In this document: in pieces, positions 1 to 12,116 of the stretch | Numbering within the stretch: position 1 is the stretch's first letter | Layout: every line of letters begins with the position of its first letter | DNA from: Hypholoma sublateritium FD-334 SS-4 | Lineage: Eukaryota; Basidiomycota; Agaricomycetes; Agaricales; Strophariaceae | Assembly (NCBI GenBank): GCA_000827495.1 | Contig: KN817660.1 | Span: 1 to 64,000 of the forward strand | Length of the DNA: 64,000 nucleotides | Direction of reading: 5' to 3' | Notes under the pieces: generated by a model | Told to the model about the DNA's origin: nothing | What the model saw: only the letters and a program-made list of their open reading frames with translations | Database searches by the model: none | Position numbers and translations under genes: made by a program

Positions 1-899
1 CAGTCAACCTGTGTCTGGCCCTAGATTTTCTTTTGTCACTTCCACTGCCCAAGGTGCTCTCTACATTTGGAACAGAATTTAATGCACAGGCCCTTTGGAN
101 GCTCACAATATCTTGCTTGGTCTTAGAGGCTGTCTGAAAATTTAAATTAGTGATTTTGAAAAATGCTGTTGCATCTAAAAGGGGGGCACAGGGCGTAGCT
201 CTGCGCCCAGAGGATACTACAACTCCAGTTGTTGCTGTAGATGATTTCTACAAATACAAAAGGAACGACATAGCACAGTATCCAATGAGTAAATTGATGA
301 CCATTTAGATGACTACTCAAATTCTTGCTTTTACTTCAATTTTACTTACAATTCTGGCTACCACCTATAAATGCAACTGGGGCGCCGGCGAAGCTGGCGC
401 CCCCTCAGAATTTCACACATTGGTATTTTAAAACTGTAGATACTAAGTACCATGGGACAGCCCTTAGCCAGGAAGCCCGTGCGAGGCACGGGTCAGCTTC
501 TAGTCAATTTTATATTGATCGTGCGGTTTCCTGAAGAATTTCCGAATCAGGACGGCTGGGTACGAGACTAGATATGTATATGAATATTCAATATTCAATA
601 TTGAATCTCGATGAGTAGCCGCCGTAGTAATAATTTTCCTTATTCGGATTACCATCATCATGCGGTCAGCTGTGCTGTTACGCATCGCCAGCTTGTCGCC
701 AGCGCTATTTCTTGGCTATTTCTTCTGTGCCCAGACCCTTCCTTTAACTAAAAGGGCAAGACACACCATTCGCTGCACCTTGACTGCACCCATTACCACC
801 GGAGCCACTGAGAAAGCTCAGTCAAATGTTGAAGCTCTCAAAACGTAACTTCTACTAGCAGTGCACGGTAGAAATGTTCATGGACTGATCGTTGAACAG
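1..899. other. Intergenic / 5' flank of GH47 gene
   Basis: No convincing complete gene. One single N lies near position 100. A short GC-rich palindromic stretch (GGCGCC arms) sits around 381-402. The unresolved first exon of the downstream GH47 gene probably lies here: an ATG at 611 opens a 16-nt reading frame (M-S-S-R-R) before a GTAATA donor. Spliced to the acceptor ending at 899, it would put a basic N-terminus directly in front of the signal anchor. That needs a 273-nt intron, long for this genome, so I rate the first exon as a candidate only. Confidence 0.4.
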
Positions 900-3501
900 G
901 GCGGTTCGTTACGTTGCTCTTTTTCGCGGCTGTATTCATCATATATACAAGTCGGGTGCGTTTTATCTGTCGTTTCTGAAATCGAGACTTTCCATGGTAA
1001 ACCGTAAACGTTCCTTGCAGACGAACCTATTCGACTTCCGATATGGGAAAGACGACGGCACTTCAGAAGAATATACTTCTCCGCCTGAAGAATATGACAT
1101 AGAGACTACTGGCCCATCGACCACCGAGCCTAGTCTGCCTGAAGTCACGCAGGGAAAGAATAAGGCGCCCGTCCAGGCACCCATATCAGAGGTGACAACG
1201 TCATCAGCGGATCCTGGGAAGCAAGCCGAGATCGTAAAGGCATTCAAAGTGCGTCTGTCGTTCCTCTTCTCATCACCGCTTGCTCATTTGATCAGTATGC
1301 ATGGGCGGCATACGGTTAGCTCCACCTCTGGAACTGATAGTGACCGCATTCTGACGCTCCTACAGAAAGAGATGCCATGGGCAGCGACGAATACCACCCA
1401 ATGTCGCGGAAGGGCTCGAATCTGACATGGCAGGGCGGCGTTGGTTTCATGGTTGTTGACGCCATCGACACCATGCAGATCATGGGCCTGAAAGAGGAGT
1501 ACGCGAGCGCGCGGAACTGGATCGCGAATGACCTCACGTTCGAGCGCGACGGCACATTCAACACCTTCGAGACAACCATCCGCGTCCTTGGCGGCCTGCT
1601 CTCCGCTTACCACCTTTCAGACAAAGACCCTGTATTTCTCGAGAAGGCGGTGGACCTCGCAGACCGGCTGTTGGTTGCGTTTGATACAACGTCCGGCCTT
1701 CCGACGTCAGACGTTAATCTCAGAGCTCGCATTGCGCTGAAACATGTCGCCCCCGTGAGCACGGCTGAGGCATCGACACTGCAGCTCGAGTTTCGCTATC
1801 TGAGTTATATCACTCACGAAGACAGATATTGGAAGAAAGCGGAGCAGGTTAGTTGTCCTCGGGAAACGGGGAGGGCCATTCTGATGGATCTTCAGGCTAT
1901 GAAAGTTATCAAAACTGCAACTACCGCAGAATCTGAGGTCTTAGTTCCCATATACATGAAGTAGGATGAGCATGATCTACTTTGTTCGTTATAAGACTGA
2001 TGTTCTCTCTCAGTGCCGACTCCGGAGAATTTCAAAAATCGGAAATCCGTCTAGGCTCCCGCGGCGACTCTTACTATGAATACCTACTGTGAGCGACTCT
2101 TTCGGTAACAAAATCTGCCGACTAACTTAATATTTAGCAAGCAATACCTACAAACTGTGAGTGTATCCATCAAACTATCAGAAGAAGGCTTATTCCTTTC
2201 CTGGCCAGAAAAAATCGGAAAAAGTATACCTCGAGGTAGGTAGTCGACGCATAAAAGGCGGTGCCTTGACAAATGCTCACTCTGGCTCACTATTATCCCA
2301 CAGATGTACGAAGAGACTATGAAGGCTATCCGTGACAGGCTTATCCGCACAGGCTTCGTCAAAGGGCTCAAATACACGATCGAACTTTACCCCGAATACA
2401 GGCCCCAAGGCAAAACGTAAGGCCCGAACTCTTTAAGGTCACCTATATAATATCTGACAGGCAACTCACGCAGGACGTACCGTGCATCACCGAAGCAGGA
2501 CCATCTTGTATGTTTCCTCGGTGGCTCCTTGATGCTCGGTGCGACTACAACGGGTGCCTATGGCCTCGTATCAGTCCCTCCTCAGGATGGGGAGCTCACA
2601 GCAACGGGAGAGAGTGACTGGAAACTCGGTTTGGACCTCGTGGACACTTGTGTGGACACTTACGAGTCATCTGCTACGTGAGTTTTCTTCGTCACACTAG
2701 GACGGGGATAGTCGTCCATGTCGTTTTCTTGATGGCGCTGATGGGCACTGGTTCAATATCTATAGGGGTCTTTCCCCGGAGATCGCGTATTTCTGGGATA
2801 AGGAAAAGGACGCTCAAGACCAAGATCGTGATTGGTACATCAAAGGCAATGGGTGTGTGCGCGCATTAGTGGTTACTCCATTCCATTGCATTAACGCTTT
2901 TAACGCCAGGCGTAATGGGGCTGCTTCCTACGATGCACGATACATCCTGAGGTATGCTTTACAAACTGTCCCTCTCCAATCTAGTTTAAATTTTCCCCAG
3001 GCCAGAGACAGTCGAATCGCTCTTCATCGCCCACAGGCTCACGGGAAATCCGAAGTACCGCGCATCTGGTTGGAAGATTTTCCAAGCCATTGAAAAGTAC
3101 TGCCGTCTTGAAAGTGGGGGCTACGCGTCCATCCTCAATGTCGACGATGTGATGACGATCCACATTGACAAGATGGACACGTTCTTCATGGTTTGTGCCT
3201 TGCTCCGTGTATGCTTTCAGTATCTTACGATCTGCCCATTTTTGCGATACTCAGGCGGAGACATTGAAATACCTATATCTGCTATTCTCCGATAGTAAAG
3301 ATATATCTCTTGACGGTGCGCACGGCTAACATCATTTTTTTTGTTGCGAAACTGATAAACTGCGCTCGCCTGTAGAATATGTTTTAAATACCGAGGTAGC
3401 GTTCTCTTCTTCTGCTACAGTAGTTTATTGCTAATCACTCGACGTTTCAGGCTCACCCTCTACCTATTTTCTCGCCAACGATCAAGACAGGATTTTCATA
3501 G
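900..3501 (+). CDS. Class I alpha-1,2-mannosidase (GH47)
   Basis: Glycoside hydrolase family 47 enzyme that trims alpha-1,2-mannose from N-glycans in the ER/Golgi. My model has at least 15 exons: 900-955, 1021-1248, 1296-1314, 1366-1847, 1896-1960, 2014-2088, 2138-2156, 2304-2416, 2474-2677, 2766-2852, 2910-2951, 3001-3190, 3255-3315, 3376-3395 and 3451-3501. The exons from 1296 on sum to 476 codons. The first exon shown encodes a hydrophobic signal anchor (FVTLLFFAAVFIIYTSR) typical of type II membrane mannosidases. Family landmarks appear in order: NTFETTIRVLGG, GSRGDSYYEYLLKQYLQ, DHLVCFLGG, YDARYILRPETVESLF and the terminal NTEAHPLPIF block, which carries the calcium-binding Thr. By family knowledge the acidic catalytic residues are the Glu of FETTIR, the Asp of GDSYYEY and the Glu of PETVES; all are present. 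Three exons are only 19-20 nt. The intron 2157-2303 may hide another small exon. The true start is unresolved (candidate ATG at 611). Confidence 0.9.
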
Positions 3502-3719
3502 AATCCCGATCATGCTGTAAAACCACTGATTTGCATATAAACCCTCCGTAGCACTTTGAATGATAAACATACTATTTACTTTGTTGAGGTATTTGCCTGG
3601 CGATCCAATACTTGTACATACATATGGGCTTTTTACCGGCTTTCCTGTACGATAAATGATTTTTTTAAAGGTCCATTGGTCCATATTATGGGTATTATGG
3701 AAGGAAAAGCAACCCCAAA

Positions 3720-5479
3720 TTACAGTTCGAGATGACTGCCCTGGCTCATTGATGAGCGGTACCAGAGCCCACTGCCTGCATTTTTGTCGGACCGCGCCAC
3801 ATAGTCCCGCACGGGCGTGGTGATAACCTTTGACAATGCGGAAGGGTCCAGGGGCCCAAAGGTGGTGACGCTCTCTGTAATCTCCTTATTGACGCGGTAG
3901 ATGTGCCCTATTGACGGGTTGCCGCTGCGGCCGCCGCGGTTGCTTTCAGAATCTGCAGAGGCGATGGTGAGATGTGACAGATGCGGTAGTGCGTCGGCGA
4001 TCTCGAGGAGTGTCCACTTCAAAAGGGGGCCACGCGTTAGTGGACGCGCGAAGGCTGAGGGCGGCGCGGGACTCACCACGACGTCCTGCTTCTTTGCGCG
4101 GTTGATCTCCCCCGAGATGATGTGGATCTTGAGCGTCTGCAAGTTCGCGCAGCGCAGGAGGCTCGCGCTGTTGTGCCGCCCGAAGCACCATTTGCCCTCG
4201 TATTCTGGCGTTATCTCAAGCGCAACGAGCGACGCCGCATGCCGCGGGAGGACGTCTGTGTAGAAACGCATCGCTAGAGCGTCCGACACGAGCCCATCGT
4301 TGGCGAGTGCCGAGCAGAGCGTGAGCCGCTGCACGCCGGTATACGCCGCGAGGTACTCGAGGAACGCGCCCGACACGGCGTCCGTCGAGATCTCCGTGAG
4401 CCAAATGCGGTCTGCGCGCAGAGCGTCCCAGATCTCGTCGCTCGACGAGCAGCACGCCGTCGTGAGAGCGACGAGCTCAGCCATCTCCGCGTCGTCGTCT
4501 TCAGACGCCGCGACGCTCCGCGCGTCCATGGCGCTGTGCAGCGATAGTGTGTGCAGCGAGCGCAAGCTGGGTAGTATGCGCGCGTCCAGGCGCACACCCC
4601 AGTTCTGCAGGGTAAGGTGCGTGAGTGCGAGCGGTGCGCCCGCGGGGACGTCTCCGAGCAGATCGTGCAGCGTCGCGACGTCGGTGCCGTCCGCGCGCCC
4701 TTTAACACTGACGTCGAGGTGCGTTAAGCCCGACGAGTTCGATATAAGCGTGCGCAGGCCCGCGACGAATTCCGTACGCGCGTCGGCGCAGTACCCAGAG
4801 ATCGTGATCCGGCGCATGTTCGTGAGCTGTTCGAGACGTAGAGAGCTTGTCGGGGCGCCGCCTAGGGATATCCGCAGGACCTCGACAAAAGGCAGGGACA
4901 CGAGAGCGTCCATTACGACGATCTGCGACCAGTCGGGGTCGTTCACGCCGATGTGCCACCTGCGCAAGGGTTAGAATGTGGTCGGGCGCGTGTGCCCGTC
5001 ACTCACCATACCTCCCGGACCTTGCTCAGGGAGCTGATGGCCTGGCCAAGAAACGAAAGGAGGACCTTGTTTGTCTGATGGGCCTCAGCCAGAGGCCCTC
5101 TACTCCGCGACCGGGACCCTCGAGAACGCTCGACAGAGCGCGATCGCGATCGCGCTCCTAAATGCGAGTCGGGGCTGAAACCGCGGATCTCGAGTGATCG
5201 TGCGTGCAGCCGCGCCGTCGTCTGCCGCGTCGCCAGTGCCTCAAGCTGCTCGCAGATGAGGTCCGGCTGGTAGTTGCTGTACTTGATGACGATGTTCGCG
5301 AAGAGCTGGTGCTCGACGATGGTGTTAATCTGCTTGCATGCGAGTCGCAGGGTCTTTTTGTATGTCCCCTCGAGCTGGATGCATAGGTGAGCCAACAAGG
5401 CGCGTTCTGCCGTCCAATGACGAACCTGGTCCGTGATTTTCTCGATTATTTCTGGGGGCAGCGAAAGGAAGTCCAACAT
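3720..5479 (-). CDS. F-box/LRR-like protein
   Basis: Two exons (5479-5007 and 4959-3720) encode about 570 residues. The N-terminus (FLSLPPEIIEKITDQV) has the look of an F-box helix, which would recruit substrates to an SCF ubiquitin ligase. A long stretch of irregular leucine-rich repeats follows (for example LTHLTLQNWGV, LRSLHTLSLHS, LQTLKIHI). Just before the intron is an Arg/Ser dipeptide run (SRSRSVERSRGSRSRSRG, about residues 108-125), a likely disordered, phosphorylatable linker. The 47-nt intron is GT-AG and phase 2, splicing TG|G into a Trp codon. This layout is common in basidiomycete F-box expansions, but the F-box is weak and the target unknown. The second exon is GC-rich and gives long antisense open frames that I regard as shadows. 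Confidence 0.75.
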
Positions 5480-7045
5480 GGCCGTCGAAATTGTGGGGTG
5501 TCACTTAGGAATTAGGGGAACGGCTCTTGCCCTCGCTTATGTATGCCCTGAAGGACGGACCATGCAATTCGGCTTTCGGGATGTCGATGGTGTGCTGACC
5601 GCCAAGCAAGTCCGAAAAGCACATATAGCGGATTTCCGCAAGTCGCAACAGAAAATGAAGAGCTGGAAGTTGGAGCTTTGGATGGAATCCTCGGATACTC
5701 AAGCATGACATGCGTACGACTCCTGGAGAGAAAAAACCTAGAACACTCGAGTCTGATTATAGCAAAGAAATTTTGAGGACTCGGACATGTTCCAAATACA
5801 GTTCTAAAAGTGGGTTGGCACAACGCCGGCCAAATGCCGGGGACCAGTCACAGGCCCGTCACGGCCCGTCACATCCCATTTTCTTGAAACTTCGCTCCTG
5901 TGCTGTCCACAACTNGTAAATGTGATATTTAAAATNGTATAACCGTAGATAATTACAGTATAAACAACTTGTTGNGGACAGAATTTTAAATTTGTAGCTC
6001 TGCAGAGTAAAAAAGAGAAATAATGACATTTTACCTGCCAATCAGAGCTTTCAGCAGTGTATATGAAATATCCTGCCAGGAACAACACTACATCCTTTGC
6101 TCAACTGAGATAAAGTGATTGTATTGTAAATTAAAACACTTTNTTGAGACCAGAATTTTAAATTATGTCCGCATTGCAAAGTTAGGGTGCCACATTGGCC
6201 ATTTTCAATAGGTTAGAGGACATGTATAAAAATTCTGGTCTCAACAAATCCTTTATGTTACTCAATGAAACATTCCTTTCTGTTGAAGTGAAGCACCAAA
6301 CTGCCTGAGTGAGCTGCTTTTTTATTGGCATTCTTGCTATAATCCAACAATGATTATCTGAATTGGTGATCAAGAAACAAATGTAACAGCTTAAAATTCC
6401 GGAAATATGCTCTAGGTACATCTATAAAGACACTGGTTTTCAAACCTAAGCTCTACGTAGTTTTGTTGAATGGCAATCATAACATTAAGTCGGCCGTTCC
6501 TGTGAAGTTGGTGCACAGCCACCGTCCCGCAATGTCATTTTGCGGCGCTGATTCGCCAAATCTCAGTCATATTTGGTTGATAACATATATTGACACCGTA
6601 AAACCACCTGTATATTGTCTGTAAAGCATTNCGTATATATTACTGGTTTTTTGAAAAGTTATAAATGAGTGGTAGTCTGTCGAGCCTACAAACACCTTGA
6701 ATTTGTGGCAATTTTGACAGTGTTTCACGTTTTGTGACAGATCTGGCCGAATCAAGTCACGTGTGGTGCCCACGGCTTTGGCCGGCATTGTGCCACACCA
6801 CTAAAAGTGAACGTGGAGTTGTTTGCATTCAACCAAACAACCAAATAGGCTTCTGTTTACGTAAGTAATCTCCTTACTAGAGAAATGCCGCCGTTGGTTG
6901 GCCGTTGGCGGCGCAACCCTTGCTTGGAAAAATGACAATTCATCGTTGACTGAAGTTAACGGCAGAAGATTCAAGATAAGGAGGGAATAGTATCTCATAG
7001 ATAATTTACGAAATAAGTAACGGAGCATGCATGCTTAGTCTCGTA
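5480..7045. other. Non-coding AT-rich region with single Ns and foldback repeats
   Basis: No gene supported; every open frame lacks family resemblance and splice support. Single ambiguous bases occur near 5915, 5937, 5975, 6143 and 6631, and the DNA is AT-rich compared with neighbouring genes. Several short inverted repeats lie here; the clearest is listed separately. This looks like old repeat or transposon-derived sequence. Confidence 0.5.
6144..6244. repeat. Foldback: 16-bp perfect inverted repeat
   Basis: TTGAGACCAGAATTTT at 6144-6159 returns as its exact reverse complement at 6229-6244, with about 70 bp between. A related sequence (acagaattttaaat) sits upstream near 5978. An 11-bp inverted pair (ctgtccacaac at 5903-5913, and gttgnggacag at 5971-5981) flanks another short AT-rich segment. 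Together they suggest one or two small non-autonomous foldback or MITE-like elements. No target-site duplication was recognised. Confidence 0.5.
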
Positions 7046-7790
7046 CCGTGCCTACTTCAAGGCTTAGACTGCAAAGGAACTTGAAAGGAACTGGGGATTT
7101 ACGAAAACAAAAAAAAGACCGCGGACGATCATCACAAGGTAGTTTTCAAGGCCCCTTCGGCAAAGGTTACTACAGAAAGAATCCAAAACTGCGAATACGA
7201 CTACGTAGTATGTACAAACGATTCGGAAAGGACGCCCAGGTTTCCCGTCCGAGTCTGCGCTTCATGCAAATACACGCGATACTGCGTAAGTACATACGCG
7301 TGAGATGACGCCTTCGCTTGCGTATGCGAACCTCAGTCCCCGAGCATCAAGTTGCCTCATGAAAATCGCACAAATTACTGTGCAAACGGTACCAAGAGAG
7401 AGACAAAGCCGAAGGCATCCACGCTACGCTCGGTCAGCTCACGCATCACCAGATCGTTGACAATCTCCTTGAGGACTTCTCGTACACCGCAGTCGACTAG
7501 AGTAAGTAGCTTCCGAGATGTTCTGAATCTCAGAAGTTAATCGTAGTCGAAGTCAATGATATGTGAAATCATTTTATGATTTATTTTCCGTCGTGCTTCA
7601 TGCGCCTAGAGTCTAGGCCTGCATGATCCTCGCACCACGTCCTTGCACCCGAGTCCCAGAACAGAGGAACACAGGTAGTTTTAGAGGTAAAGAAGATCGA
7701 CCAGAGACGAGAGTCTCGGAGCTCAGACCCCACCAATGTTAACTTAGCGAGCTTTAATTTTCGAAAGAGAGCTGTAGATGTTGAAACCAC
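7046..7790. pseudogene. Decayed copy of the MYND + RCC1 gene block
   Basis: 7110-7490 (+) is a degraded copy of the MYND gene at 10198-11222. Shared stretches include CCCAGGTTTCCCGTC, the segment up to the first splice donor (cacgcgatactgcgtaagtacatacgcg), and GGTACCAAGAGAGAGAC followed by AGCCGAAGGCATCC. The finger reads C..C..R-F-P-V-x-V-C-A-S-C-K-Y-T-R-Y-C, but the upstream frame is disrupted. 7581-7790 (-) resembles the middle of the RCC1 gene (12117-13370): compare LFRKLKLAKLTLVGSELRD with LFRKLELALVATELGD. Order and orientation match the intact pair, so this is one duplicated block whose MYND 3' half, spacer and RCC1 end have been lost. Confidence 0.7.
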
Positions 7791-8615
7791 TCATCGTTAT
7801 TTCCGAATTAGAGCCAAGTCAGCCTCTGCGTTGCCTCTTCGCCCATTTTCGGGCGCCTGCTTCATTGCTGAAGACGTCTGGGATTCAGAATCCGGGCCCA
7901 AGCCCTCACACCCAGACGCATTCGTCAGGACCTAGGCTCCTTGATTGAGACCTATGGGCTACCGGCCCAAATAAATCTCGCTGAAAGAACAAACCACGGC
8001 CAGCGCTCATCACGGGAGATGGTGCCACAAAATGTTCACCAGGCGCTCTGGCTACACGTTAGACACTAGGCTGTTTCATGCAACGAACAAATAATTTGCA
8101 ATGAACTAGTCAGCATGAATAAGTAGTGTTAGTAAGTTGTTAGTAAGACGAAGTGCTCCCAATACTTCGCAGGACGGGCAGATTAGAGCGATGCTTCGAA
8201 CATCAGCATCATTCGATTTTTATCGAGGACCAAGGTTCATGCAGTTTCTGAGTACGAATTTTCAGTCAACCAATTCTCAGAGATGGCGCAATTGATGTTC
8301 TTACATGTATGCCTCAAACGTCGGCCTCCTTGAGTTATGGACCAAGCAGAAATGATATGACAAAATAATGCGACCGGAAATTTGCAATATTTCCCAGGAA
8401 CCTGTAGAAAAGAAAGATCAAACTATGTATAGAAGGGAGTATCCGAAGCTTTCGGGGGGGGAGGCGCAGATCAAGTATCAAGCCGAACGCACTTGTCTCA
8501 AAGTATACCACGCGGTGCGCCGGATCACGAATGCGGTGGTGCGACTACTAGTCCTGTAACAAGACTCGGGCCGCAAATACTTCAGTGAACATACGATAGT
8601 CAATCCTTCTAGCAG
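7791..8615. other. Intergenic region
   Basis: About 820 bp with no supported gene. It separates the decayed MYND/RCC1 block from the DJ-1/PfpI gene and probably carries that gene's upstream promoter. Confidence 0.4.
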
Positions 8616-8623
8616 TATAAAAG
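8616..8623 (+). promoter_or_regulatory. TATA box of DJ-1/PfpI gene
   Basis: TATAAAAG lies 94 bp upstream of the ATG at 8710 on the same strand, a usual distance for a strong fungal core promoter with a short 5' leader. It is a textbook match in a region with no competing gene. Confidence 0.6.
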
Positions 8624-8709
8624 GAGCCCAGTTAAAGAGGAAATATCATCAACTGCAGAGCAACGCACCGATTCCTGAAGTACTCCTCTGAGCACCGTCA
8701 TATCCAGCA

Positions 8710-9399
8710 ATGTCCTCCCAAACACTCCATATTGGTGTTCTCTTGCTACCCTCATATGTATTGCTCGACGCCGTTGGCCCAACCGAATATATCAACAGCC
8801 ACACCCAAGAAGCCTTGAAAGACGGCGGCGGTATCCCGGAAGAAATCATTGCCAAAGGCGCTACCATCGTCTGGCACTACATCTCCTCGGATCTCAACCC
8901 CGTTCAGCCGTCCATAGGCTCTCCACAGATACCGACAGCCACCTACAGAGACTACCCGGAGCTGCACTACCTTATCGTCGCAGGTGGCGACCCTACTGCA
9001 ATTCTTCCCGAGGGGTGTGCTGCTTTCCTGCAGGGTCTCATTGTCAAAGACACGTTTAAAGGCCTCTTGACGGTGTGCACCGGATCCATACTGGTGGCCC
9101 AAAGTGGCATCCTCGACGGGTTTTCCGTGTGCAGTGACAAATATGCACTACGGACGCTGGCGCTCGCAGGGACGCTGGACAAGAAAGTGAAGTGGATCGG
9201 CGACAAGCGCTGGAATGTCGATGGGAAGGTGTGGAGTTCAGCGGGAATTACGGCCGGGCTTGATCTCGCTGCCGAATTTGCGAGGGTGCACTTCGATCCG
9301 GTGGTGGTGGAGCTTGTCAAGGATCTCGCGGAATATCAGCCCAGCCCAGCTCAGCCAGACCCGTTCGCCAGGATTCTCGATGGAGTCAACTTGTTCTGA
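8710..9399 (+). CDS. DJ-1/PfpI family protein (isocyanide-hydratase-like)
   Basis: An intronless gene of 229 residues, the full size for a class I glutamine-amidotransferase-like (DJ-1/PfpI) fold. The nucleophile-elbow Cys is Cys123 in LLTVCTGS. Asp20 in VLLDAVGP and the Thr after the Cys match the Asp/Cys-Thr arrangement known in bacterial isocyanide hydratases, so a small-molecule hydratase or glyoxalase role is more likely than peptidase activity. WSSAGITAGLDLAAEF is the usual C-terminal landmark of the subfamily. No signal peptide is visible, so it is probably cytosolic. A TATAAAAG box lies 94 bp upstream. It stands between the decayed and the intact copies of the MYND/RCC1 block. Substrate unknown. 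Confidence 0.85.
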   Translation: MSSQTLHIGVLLLPSYVLLDAVGPTEYINSHTQEALKDGGGIPEEIIAKGATIVWHYISSDLNPVQPSIGSPQIPTATYRDYPELHYLIVAGGDPTAILPEGCAAFLQGLIVKDTFKGLLTVCTGSILVAQSGILDGFSVCSDKYALRTLALAGTLDKKVKWIGDKRWNVDGKVWSSAGITAGLDLAAEFARVHFDPVVVELVKDLAEYQPSPAQPDPFARILDGVNLF

Positions 9400-10197
9400 A
9401 CAAGGGCGGACCTGCTTATACGTATAACGTAGTTACCTTTGACAGCTTGGTATCAATATAGCTTCACGAATGATATGGCCAGACCGATGGACCATTGATG
9501 ATGAGGGCTTTGGGAAGTGCTCCATGGTATGTATGGGGGTCTGGGAATGGTCTTCTAAGTGTCAGGCGCAACATTGAATCTTGCTCTCGGCGACGAGAAC
9601 GCGCGCTTGGACTGAAGCCCAACTGGAAAAGATTATTTCAAAGATTTCAGATATATTGCAAACCTTTGGGGTCGAAAACCGTCGAATTCGAAAATGTATC
9701 ATTGACTCTCGACTGGTAGGCCTCCTTTCTAGAGGAAAAATCCGCGAATGCGCAAGGAAAAACCGCGTATGCTCGAGAACTTCACGTGTCAACTGAACTC
9801 GAGCGCTCGAGCCAGACGACCGCGAATAAACCTTGCAGAACACTAAGAGCACAAGGTGTAAGTAAAACGCTGAAGTTGGTTGAGTTCAATGAGTGGATTC
9901 GGGGAATGAAAAAATTAGATACATGAAATGATGTTTGCCTCTGCTTTTGCGTCCCACGAAACAACAAAACTTGTCTTGCTTTCTAATTTCTATCATTTCG
10001 ACCAAATTTCGACCCAAATTACAACCACTTCGCTTCTCACTTGTTCATTCGACTTTCCTAGGCTCCTGTTCAATCTAAGCAAGCCATTGAACCGCTTTTG
10101 GACTTTAGATCGTCTTGCTGCTATTGTGAATGGTCTCCTGAACGGTGACTAAACTTGGGCTACTAGCTAGACTACAAAGGAATTCAGAATCTACTCA
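9400..10197. other. Intergenic region
   Basis: About 800 bp between two plus-strand genes. Short open frames on both strands show no recognisable product. Probably the promoter of the MYND gene. Confidence 0.4.
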
Positions 10198-11222
10198 ATG
10201 CCCTCGGACGATTATTACAAGACGGTTTTCAAGTCCCCTTCAACGAAGGTTGTCAGAAATAGAAACAAAAACTCGGCGTGTGGTTACACAGGATGCAAAA
10301 GCGAAGAAAGCGCCGGACGACCCAGGTTTCCCGTCTGTGCTTCATGCAAGCATACGCGATATTGCGTGAGTACATACGCGCATGATCCATGTTTTTTCAA
10401 TCGCTTATTCGAACCTCAGTCTCGCGAGCATCAAGTCGCTGCCTGGAAATCGCATAAAGCGCAGTGCAAGCGGTACCAAGAGAGAGACGAAGCCGAAGGC
10501 ATCCGCGCTGCGCTCGGCCTGCTCACGCCTCACCAGATCGTTGACAATCTCCTTGAGGACTTCGTCCATCTGCATGAATCGACGTTCGATGAGCTGGCCA
10601 ACTTCATTTACCATGTCAACCTTCCCAAGCTGCTGGCTGAGCAAGTGGATTTCTCCAGGGTGACCGTGAATGTTTACTTGAACTATCTGCCGGACTGCGA
10701 GGGGAATCCGGCGAAGGCATTCGAGATTGAGACTATCGCGCTAAAAGAGGTCGGTTCCGAAAGTCTGTCAGAAAAGGTTAAAAAGTATCGAGATGACCTC
10801 AAAAGGAGCCGCCAAAATGACCCCACATTCATTCAAGGCGTTCTTTGCTCATGTGGGTTCTCTACACACTCCATGTTACTCGAGCACTGATCAGTCTGAT
10901 AGATCACGTCGCTGGATACGAGTCTCCCTTGCAACCCACGGGCTTGAAAACTACTAATTGGGTCATTATATATAAACCACACGCTCAGTTCAAGCTCGAA
11001 GAAGAATGGAACCAGCAGATGCTGAAAATGGTCCAGGGGGGGATTGTTCTTCGCAAGGTCCGCGATGAAGAAGGCCCTCGCAAATACCGCTGGGTTCCCG
11101 GTTTTCTCTTCAAAGGCGATTCAAAGTGGACGTGGAAAGCAATACCTCCTGACCTAGCGGATCGATTTAGCATGAACTTGCCTCCGGTGGGTTCTAAATT
11201 TGTACATGATCTCAAAGGCTGA
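10198..11222 (+). CDS. MYND-type zinc finger protein
   Basis: Three exons (10198-10365, 10420-10852, 10903-11222) encode 306 residues; both introns are 50-54 nt GT-AG, and phases are consistent. The N-terminal MYND finger uses Cys28, Cys33, Cys47, Cys50, Cys56, His60, His68 and Cys72; the His at position 60 replaces a more usual Cys. MYND fingers bind proline-rich partners. The remaining roughly 230 residues (IVDNLLEDFVHLHES, RKYRWVPGFLFKGDSKW) resemble the uncharacterised C-terminal region common in the large basidiomycete MYND families. No SET domain is present. A decayed duplicate lies about 3 kb upstream. Function unknown beyond protein binding. Confidence 0.8.
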
Positions 11223-12116
11223 ACCTATCTTGTAGGTAGAATATTGGGGCCGCCAGAAAATTACCACCTTTTTATACGCTCCAGGTGCTACAAGTGCGTG
11301 GGTAGCTCCAGCAGGATTTTTATGGGAATCCAATGATTGATCCAAATTATCCAAATTCAAATTGGCCCCACCCTCGCCATCTTGAGCTTTCTCATTGTTG
11401 TACATTGTACATCCGTCCCGTTGTGTTCATATGTCTCCTGTCGGCTACTGTGCATGTATGTTTTCATTTGTTATATACTCTCTTCTCTAATTCTTTCTCC
11501 AGTTCTACATACCTATTTTGTGCCTCACCCTACTCATTCTCACTGCCCCTACCCTTCATGTGGTAAATACTCAAGATGTAATACGAGAGAGCACGCCGTT
11601 GCATACCCCTTCATTCATTTACGTCGCACGGGCAGCGCGTGTCTGCCTGAGCCATGGCACACTACCACGCTTTTCGGTTTCGGTTTGTGGTTCACGGTCG
11701 TTCTGGTGCGGGCGAATGTGGATTGTAGCGAGGCCAGAGTACGCACTGGAAGGAGGTGGTTATGTGAGTAGCAAGTCTCAGCGAAGACGTCGTCGAGGGG
11801 GGTGGCAGTAGGTCGTTCAGACAGTTCTGCAGGAGTCTAGCTAAAAAAACTGCATCTAGGAAAAACGGCTGTTGAACCTAGTGTTCCAGTAGTGCCAGGG
11901 GCGCAACATCGTAGTCAACTTCGTTGCTCGGAGCGTGTAGGAGGGATCAAGCGAGTCGGCCAGTGATACCTATCTGCGAGCGACGTGGGATCATCGTAGC
12001 CGCAAGGACTCCACGTCTCCGTCTTGTCTCCGTGCGATGCTGTAGTTCACCGCTATCTAGGATTGGGATAATGTGATATGGTAGCCGATGCTGGAACGTT
12101 GAAATGCGAGGAATAA
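11223..12116. other. Intergenic region between convergent genes
   Basis: About 890 bp with no convincing gene. It lies between the 3' ends of the plus-strand MYND gene and the minus-strand RCC1 gene. A C/T-rich stretch around 11400-11570 gives artefactual hydrophobic open frames. Confidence 0.4.

Noticed and set aside
892..1425. Continuous plus-strand frame as the mannosidase N-terminus starting at 892
   Set aside because: It starts at TTG and in its first part is out of frame with the hydrophobic signal anchor. Splicing 900-955 to 1021 gives a proper type II anchor and the correct downstream frame.
4274..4974. Long antisense frames over the F-box/LRR exon
   Set aside because: They arise from GC-rich codon use on the opposite strand and carry no domain or sensible composition.
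5433..5708. Small plus-strand frame at the 5' end of the F-box gene
   Set aside because: It overlaps the start of the minus-strand gene and shows no independent support.
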